NCBI GenBank assembly: GCA_005223375.1
Contig: RXOD01005400.1
Location: 1-14,316 of the forward strand
Length of the DNA stretch: 14,316 nt
From: Amoebophrya sp. AT5.2
Lineage: Eukaryota; Sar; Dinophyceae; Syndiniales; Amoebophryaceae
Direction of reading: 5' to 3'
Shown: one piece after another, positions 10,001 through 14,316 of the stretch
Layout of the letters: each line of letters begins with the position of its first letter
Numbering within the stretch: the first letter of the stretch is position 1
Made by a program: the position numbers and the translations under genes
Notes under the pieces: generated by a model
The model's input: only the letters and a program-made list of their open reading frames with translations
What the model was told of the DNA's origin: nothing
The model's database searches: none

Positions 10001-12660
10001 GCGTAGTGGAACAGGTTTTCGTCCCACACGTAGGTGTACACTTTTTTGGCCTTCCCCACGCGCACCTGCAGTTGCGACTTCTCCTTCTGCTTCGCCATAT
10101 TCACTTTTCCTGCCACCTCCCCAGACCCCAGCCCCAGCTCAGCTCTACTATCTGCTCCCGCCACCAGGTTCTGGTAGAACAGTTTCGCGGACTGCTTTCG
10201 GAAGTGCGCGGCGAAGTTATCCGGAAAATAGGTGCCCGCCTTGTGGTAGATGCCCAGCTCCTTCGAGTAGTAGCAGTGCTTCATCCGCCCGAAGACCACG
10301 CCGGTCTCGTACTTCTCCTTGTTGCACGTGCGCACGTGGCTGTGCCGGTACCGCCGCACCGTGGTGCCGGTGAAGTCCAACGCGATTTTGAGCACCACTT
10401 CCGGGATGAAGCTGTCGAAGAATTTCCGCTGCATCCAGATCTCCTTCAGTTCGCGCGTCAGCAGGAACATCCGCGCGCCCGCGTAGTGGTCGGCGGCCAG
10501 GCGGTCGCACACGGCGTGGTGGTCGCAAATCCCGTGCCCCCAGTCCCGCCCGGGACAGGGCACGTAGCACACGTTGTCGAACTTGGTGGCGGCCGTTCGG
10601 CTTCGCTTCTTCTCGTTCATGATCTCGGGCGAAGATCTCGGGGAATGGGGCAAGAGCATCATCTCGCGGAGGTCGCCCACAACGGGCGCGCGGGGGCGGG
10701 AACTCGGCCAGTAGCTCGCGGGATCAAGAAAACCACGACGCGCGACTTCTGCTCCGCGTTCATCTCGATCCTCCGGCGGCCGCAAGATGTCGGTTAGAGG
10801 AAGAAAAAACCCGTTTCCGTTTCGAAGTTCCGATGCCCGGGTCTGGTTGTAGCCTGCGCGACTATTGATCCGAGTCGGAAATACCAGCGAAATACAAGGC
10901 CGCGCGACAATGGATATCCAGGACCCAAGTCGCTGGATCAATCTATACCTGAAGCTGCAACGAACCCCCAGAGCGAAGCCAATCGCCGCTGATTTCCTGC
11001 AGTTTCGCCCTATAAAATACAACACACCAACCCGACCAATACCATTAAAATACTCGTCAAACACCAGACCACACGACATAACCCCCCAATTATTCCGACA
11101 GCCCAATACCTGCAAAGAAATGCAATCGACCAATTATCGGCGACCAGCTTAAAAAAAGCCTCCCACTCCTTCTTGAAAGCCTCCCGCGGGTGGAAACGGG
11201 TTGAAGTTTTCTTTTTAAGTCTGGGTGCGGCTGCAGAAAGATGTTGTCAAACCGCGAAAACACAACCCGGTCGTACACCCGCTCCTGCTCGTGCTCCGTG
11301 GCCTCCACCAGTCGCCAGCAGCGCATCATTAGAGGGGTGTGTAGAAGGAGGCGCATCATTAAAGGCGCGACGAAATATGAGACCAAGAGCAAGAAACACA
11401 GAGGACAATATTACAGGCCACCCGTTAGACATTTATCATCCAAGAATAGCTACGAGAGGCCCTCCAACGTAGGTCTCCCACCATCCATCGCAGAAAACAT
11501 GGGTCTCTCGCATCGACCATCGCACAACATCAGAGACCATCTCGCGGCCTCCTTCTTCTGGTTTCTCGATCGCGGAACCTAGCATCAAGTCCAGCACCTG
11601 GTTGAGCGGGTGCTGGACTTGATGCTAGGTTCCGCGATCGAAAAGGAGGCTAGAAAAGGAGGCGCTGCCGAAACTGCACATAGGAGGAAATGTGAGACCA
11701 AACACTAACATCACAGAGGACAATATTACAGGCCACCCATTAGACATTGATTTCCCAAAGTTAGATACAAGACCAGCTGCGAAAGAACCTCCAACACCAA
11801 CTCCAACATAGGTCTCCCTACTAGCCAAGAGAAAGCATCGCAGAACAGAGGCTCTCGCCTCCTTCTTTAGTTTTAGGCATCGCGGAACCTAGCATCAAGT
11901 CCAGCACCTGGTTGAGCGGGTGCACCAGCGTCCACGGGTTCGTGGACGTGTGGTTGAAGATCTGCTTGTGGAATTCCGGGTCGGCGTCGTACTCCTCTTG
12001 GGATATGCCGAGCGAGTCCACGATGTCCCGCGCGGTGGTGTGCGTGTACATCAAAGGGTTGCTCCGCGGGTGAGGCGAGAAGTTCACCCCCTTGATAAAC
12101 GGGTGCCACTTTTCGAATAGCAGCGAGTTGGAGTTCTCCTTTTTCTCGTCACGAGGGAAGTTGTCCACGCCGCAGATGTACACGTGGGCCGGCTGGAAGG
12201 GCAGGATCAGGTGGCGCAGGTTGGCGTCGAGGATCTCGGTGGCGCCCGACACGCCCGCGAACACGATGGCGGTGCGCGCGGGGGCGAGGCGGGGCGGACT
12301 GCGGAAGGCCGCGCGGAGCCGGTCGGCGTAGTCCGAAGACGCTGCGGAGGCGGTAGTCGCGGCAGTCGCTTCCGCAGTTTCCTCTTGTTGCCGACTATCG
12401 GTGCCGTCGACCCGAGCAGCAGCCCCAACGGCATCCTCCAGCTCTGCTTCAATAGAAGCATCGCCGATCGAAGAAACGAGGTGTGCCCGCCCGTTGCCAA
12501 CTCGCTTCCGATGTCGCACATTTGTGATGCCTGGGTAACCTACCGCTAGGTAGTTGTCAAGTGGTCCCGTGAAAAAGTAGACGTACCTCCACGTCGACGA
12601 AAATAGGAGTGCCCGCGCTGGTGCCGAGAAAGTAGTACTTCTCGCAGGAAAGAGGGACAT
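7021..12660 (-). CDS. Four-exon glycosyltransferase-like protein (1,398 aa) with a second degenerate domain
   Basis: Proposed exons are 12660-11892, 11322-11203, 10799-9730 and 9258-7021; their lengths sum to 1,399 codons including TAG with all phases consistent. Residues 129-163 form a strand with a Phe-Ala-Gly turn, then a helix and a second strand, the usual opening of algal and protist glycosyltransferase-like proteins. A Cys-Trp helix (258-266) leads to a Val-Val-Phe-Ser-Arg-Phe-Asp-Asn motif (276-283) in the place where this family has its Arg-x-Asp donor-site motif. Then come a Tyr-Val-Pro-Cys-Pro-Gly-x-Asp-Trp strand (375-383), a Gly-Ile-Cys-Asp block (386-389) and a helical segment after Pro-Glu (429-430). 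Exon 4 repeats weak versions: Tyr-Val-Arg-Val-Asp at 811-815, Cys-Trp-Met-Pro-Cys-Pro at 883-888, and a Gly-Phe-Gly-Glu-Arg-Tyr block near 975. The substrate is unknown. The N-terminus is only weakly hydrophobic (17-31), so targeting is unclear. Exons 3 and 4 could instead be two genes. Confidence 0.55.
9259..9729 (-). other. Putative intron 3 with terminal inverted repeats (about 471 nt)
   Basis: TGGTAAGTCT at 9258-9267 on the plus strand is matched by its reverse complement at 9721-9730, and the match continues imperfectly for about 30 bases on each side. On the minus strand the 5' end looks like a GTAAGT donor. The only AG acceptor (at 9269-9268) that keeps an open frame into the next exon is one base out of phase with it. 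A cut at the symmetric ends of the inverted repeat joins the two large frames in phase. The borders given are therefore those of the inverted repeat. Confidence 0.5.
9522..9571. repeat. Perfect 25-bp tandem duplication inside intron 3
   Basis: Two identical 25-base units lie head to tail at 9522-9546 and 9547-9571, beginning CCCGATGGCTCATTTCC. They are within the proposed intron and carry no coding frame I can support. Confidence 0.9.
10800..11202 (-). other. Non-GT-AG intron 2 with 11-bp terminal inverted repeats and CTTC direct repeats
   Basis: The minus strand has CTTC followed by AACCCGTTTCC at the 5' border (11202-11192 for the inverted repeat), and GGAAACGGGTT, a short T run and CTTC at the 3' border (10818-10808 for the inverted repeat, CTTC at 10803-10800). 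Removing one CTTC plus the interval joins Lys-Arg-Lys-Leu to Pro-Leu-Thr-Asp in frame. No shift within the repeat gives GT-AG ends. Confidence 0.6.
11397..11748. repeat. 37-bp direct repeat showing that intron 1 is made of two tandem units
   Basis: Positions 11397-11433 and 11712-11748 match at 36 of 37 bases, spaced 315 bases apart. With the 45-bp repeat at a spacing of 310, this shows a diverged tandem duplication of roughly 310 bases. Between the two anchors, shorter shared words such as CATAGGTCTCCC/CGTAGGTCTCCC and CATCGCAG remain. Confidence 0.85.
11566..11641. repeat. Perfect 33-bp inverted repeat with a 10-base loop
   Basis: Arms at 11566-11598 and 11609-11641 are exact reverse complements around the loop TGGTTGAGCG. 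The left arm plus loop duplicates the junction of exon 1 and intron 1 of the surrounding gene; the right arm is a fold-back copy of it. Confidence 0.95.
11569..11923. repeat. 45-bp direct repeat: a copy of the exon 1/intron 1 junction within intron 1
   Basis: Positions 11569-11613 and 11879-11923 are identical over 45 bases. In the second copy, 11892-11923 is coding sequence of exon 1. The first copy is inside the intron, so the intron contains about 32 bases of its own upstream exon. The spacing is 310 bases. Confidence 0.95.
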
Positions 12661-13019
12661 TATGATAGTGCCTCTCGTCGCGCGAACTGCACACGAGCGA
12701 TGCGCCAATCCACGACTTTTCGATGTTTGATGTGATCTGCGGAACTTTATTCCTACTGCAGACACGAAGAAGACACGCCGCACGTCAAAAGGATGCCACG
12801 AACGTGCTGGGAACACAAAGAACACAAACTAACATCCACATGCCAACGAGCAAATTTCCGCCCTGCCACGAGTAGTATTGTCTTCGTCAGCAGCTACTTT
12901 TCAACATTTGCTGCACTTCACAGCCATAACAACGCGCGTCAGTCCTTCTCCTTCTTCAATCAATGCGACCTCTAATTCATTCGGTTCGCCGTCGCCCAAG
13001 GACTACAACAACACACAGC
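12661..13019. other. Spacer between the zinc-finger gene and the glycosyltransferase-like gene
   Basis: About 360 bases. The minus-strand frame of the downstream gene is open for 55 further codons upstream of its ATG, but without another ATG, so I keep the start at 12660. No RNA gene or repeat is evident. Confidence 0.5.
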
Positions 13020-13364
13020 TCAGTGCTTCCCCAGTTCCTCTGCGTCCTTGTGCGTGTGCGGGTCGCTCAACACCGCTTTCAGCCTCCTCTTGTGCGCCTT
13101 CGACTTGAAATGCGCTTGCCTTGCTTCTTCGGTTACGAAGTGCATGTCGCACGAGATGCAGTAGTGTTTCCCGAGCCCAGGCAGGTCTTCGTCGTTGGTG
13201 GCCTTTACTTCTTCCTCTAGCTTACTCCTGTTTTCGGGCTTCAGACTGTCGTGCACCTGGTCATGGTCCTTGGGCTTGCCGCCGTGCTGCTTGCGGACGA
13301 CATTGTAGGCCCGCCCCTTCTTGTTCTGCTTTTTCTTCTTCGTCCCGCGCTGCGGATTGCCCAT
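13020..13364 (-). CDS. ZNF593: BUD20/ZNF593-family C2H2 zinc-finger protein, 60S ribosome biogenesis
   Basis: A complete intronless frame of 114 aa. The N-terminus is a strongly basic stretch (residues 8-16, mostly Lys) that should serve as nuclear or nucleolar localisation and RNA contact. Residues 60-65 (Asp-Leu-Pro-Gly-Leu-Gly) precede a single U1-type C2H2 finger with Cys69, Cys72, His85 and His91 (C-x2-C-x12-H-x5-H). It is followed by the family's Lys-Arg-Arg-Leu-Lys run at 92-96 and a short acidic tail. Length and layout match human ZNF593 and yeast Bud20, known from other organisms as shuttling factors that load on pre-60S particles and aid export. The ATG at 13364-13362 fits the family start. 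The neighbours are unrelated. This is the most secure functional call in the window. Confidence 0.92.
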   Translation of the reverse strand: MGNPQRGTKKKKQNKKGRAYNVVRKQHGGKPKDHDQVHDSLKPENRSKLEEEVKATNDEDLPGLGKHYCISCDMHFVTEEARQAHFKSKAHKRRLKAVLSDPHTHKDAEELGKH

Positions 13365-13715
13365 CTTCGCTCTACTTCTTAAAATGGTTCTGAAAGCTGG
13401 AAAATGAATCGACTACTTGTCAGTAGATCTATCTTGTCAGTAGCCCTCGTCCTGAAAGCGAAGGATAGAACAAGCAAGCTGGAAGAACGTACAAGGTCTT
13501 CAAGGTAGGATCATGTAGGTGCAGGCTCCAGGAATCTGATCTGCTTCGTTACTTCGCAGGCGAAGCTGCAGCAATTATCATGATCTCGCGTCATAGCAGG
13601 AGGAGAATACTCGGAACGAGTCCTGGAACTCAAATTTATTATGGATCCTTCAAGAGTTGCGGGCACCGATTCTGATCACGGAAGAAGAACCTAAATCGCA
13701 AGAACGCATGAACAA
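13365..13715. other. Spacer upstream of the zinc-finger gene, with a short direct repeat
   Basis: No gene seen in about 350 bases. An 11-base word, CTTGTCAGTAG, occurs at 13416-13426 and again at 13433-13443. It lies about 50 bases upstream of the zinc-finger ATG on the minus strand and may be promoter or 5' UTR material; function unknown. Confidence 0.5.
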
Positions 13716-13856
13716 TCAATTGTCCTCCACCTCCCCCTGGGTGATGCTGTGTCCGCTGCCCGTCGCCGTGACGCTGCTCGAACTAGCGCTGTCTTCTTCG
13801 CCGCTTGCATCTTCAAATACAGAGAAATAACAGGTGGAGAAGTTGTCCGAAGCCAT
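13716..13856 (-). CDS. Small 46-aa reading frame, possibly the last exon of the next gene upstream
   Basis: ATG at 13856-13854 to TGA at 13718-13716. The peptide is acidic and Ser-rich and contains Gly-Glu-Glu-Asp-Ser-Ala followed by Val-Thr-Ala-Thr-Gly-Ser-Gly. The same two modules, in the opposite order, occur in the partial protein at 13898-14316. A GTGAGC donor in that gene (within its last codons) and an AG just before this ATG would join the two in phase, giving one repeat-bearing protein, but that acceptor lacks a pyrimidine tract. It is either a separate small gene or a terminal exon; the sequence does not decide. Confidence 0.4.
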   Translation of the reverse strand: MASDNFSTCYFSVFEDASGEEDSASSSSVTATGSGHSITQGEVEDN

Positions 13857-13897
13857 CACTCATAATCTGAATGTGAATGTGAGTCACCACCTTGACC

Positions 13898-14316
13898 TCA
13901 GGACTCTAGGGGCTCACACGTGCACGTTGCTTCTTTCGTAATCGTAGTTTTTCCTTTCCAGTTGCTGATGCTGGTCGAGGCATCCCCGCGCGATGTGCAG
14001 ATTCCTCGATGTTGATGATGACCATTATGATGATGATCATCATGATGATGACCAGCATGATGATGACCAGCATGATGTTGATGATTTAGCCTACAGGAGG
14101 CCCCCTCTTCTTTTTTCACACAAGCTTCATCACCCCAACCGCCACCGTCCCCGTCAGATAGGTGATAGCAGGTCGCCTTCATTGTCTTGGCCGTTTGTTC
14201 AGCCGTCTCAGTAGCACCAGCAAACGGGAACACCTGCTCCCGCTGAGCGCTGTCGTCGTCGCCGCTGCCCGTGGCCGTGATATTGTGCTGCTTGCCATGT
14301 TGTACGTGGCCATTGC
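13898..14316 (-). CDS. Histidine-rich acidic protein, N-terminus beyond the window
   Basis: The frame is open from the right edge to TGA at 13900-13898, 138 codons seen. It begins with a Gly/His/Gln segment and an Ile-Thr-Ala-Thr-Gly-Ser-Gly-Asp-Asp-Asp module, continues through a Cys-containing acidic region, and then has a 29-residue tract dominated by His, including two Ala-Gly-His-His-His repeats encoded by a 15-bp tandem repeat. After it, the tail has several Cys and Thr residues. A His/Asp/Cys-rich tract suggests metal binding (zinc, nickel or copper), but no known family is recognised. No start is visible. The last codons overlap a possible GTGAGC splice donor, so the visible stop may not be the true end. 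Confidence 0.5.
   Translation of the reverse strand, partial: NGHVQHGKQHNITATGSGDDDSAQREQVFPFAGATETAEQTAKTMKATCYHLSDGDGGGWGDEACVKKEEGASCRLNHQHHAGHHHAGHHHDDHHHNGHHQHRGICTSRGDASTSISNWKGKTTITKEATCTCEPLES
14041..14085. repeat. 15-bp tandem repeat encoding the His-rich tract
   Basis: Two exact units CATGATGATGACCAG lie at 14041-14055 and 14056-14070, with a degenerate third at 14071-14085. The surrounding GATGAT-rich sequence extends from about 14010. On the minus strand it codes for repeated His-His-His/Ala-Gly, so length changes by 15 bp keep the frame. Confidence 0.9.

Larger units (their letters stand above)
11323..11891 (-). other. Non-GT-AG intron 1 of the glycosyltransferase-like gene, flanked by TGATGC direct repeats
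   Basis: The minus strand reads TGATGC at both borders (11897-11892 and 11328-11323). Joining across one copy links ...Leu-Asp-Leu-Met to Arg-Cys-Trp-Arg-Leu in frame and completes the domain. No placement within the repeat gives GT-AG. Close to each end lies the same inverted sequence, GAAGGAGGCG on opposite strands (about 11859-11868 and 11344-11353). The inside is a two-unit tandem structure described separately. Confidence 0.6.

Noticed and set aside
9958..10797. Plus-strand open frame of 279 codons
   Set aside because: Antisense to exon 3, which carries recognisable glycosyltransferase-like motifs on the minus strand; shadow composition rich in Val, His and Arg.
12207..12521. Alternative minus-strand frame starting ATG TGC GAC with a hydrophobic stretch
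   Set aside because: It overlaps exon 1 in another frame; the frame I kept continues into the conserved strand-helix-strand segment and the alternative does not.
12485..12581. Possible GT-AG intron in exon 1 (GTACGT to CCCAG, 56 nt)
   Set aside because: The sites look acceptable, but splicing shifts the frame into an early stop; the unspliced frame is open throughout.
1..14316. Bacterial features, CRISPR array, tRNA, rRNA
   Set aside because: I found no regularly spaced repeats, tRNA-like arms or rRNA words; introns and a BUD20-type protein show that the DNA is eukaryotic.

Overview
The window looks like nuclear DNA of a compact eukaryotic genome, most likely an alveolate or dinoflagellate-related protist. 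A syndinian parasite such as Amoebophrya is my best guess, but this is inference. The reasons are that every supported gene lies on the minus strand with short spacers, exons are joined by very short introns, and at least two introns of one gene lack GT-AG ends. Those two are instead bounded by short direct repeats and inverted repeats, as reported for the invasive introns (introner elements) of Amoebophrya. Nothing looks bacterial: I see no operon, ribosome binding sites, tRNA or rRNA.

Layout from right to left, in the direction of transcription. At 14316-13898 is the 3' end of a gene for a histidine-rich acidic protein that runs off the window. At 13856-13716 is a 46-codon reading frame sharing a sequence module with it, possibly its last exon. 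At 13364-13020 is a clear BUD20/ZNF593-type C2H2 zinc-finger ribosome biogenesis factor. From 12660 to 7021 I assemble one four-exon gene of 1,398 codons for a glycosyltransferase-like protein with one recognisable domain and a second, degenerate-looking one. Its three introns (569, 403 and about 471 nt) are the most unusual part of the window. At 6585-4963 is a three-exon gene (501 aa) with a PAM2-like poly(A)-binding-protein docking motif. At 4800-4117 is a small three-exon gene of unknown function. From 3530 to the left edge is a single open frame of at least 1,176 codons starting with a signal peptide.

The genes do not form an obvious pathway. Two are plausibly RNA or ribosome related (the zinc-finger protein and the PAM2-motif protein). 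One starts with a clear secretory signal, and the glycosyltransferase-like protein might also act in the secretory system. The main point of interest is intron architecture: terminal inverted repeats, target-site-like duplications, and an intron built of two tandem units that carries a copy of its own upstream exon edge inside a perfect 33-bp palindrome. All exon joins were made by hand from reading frame and flanking repeats; transcript data would be needed to confirm them.
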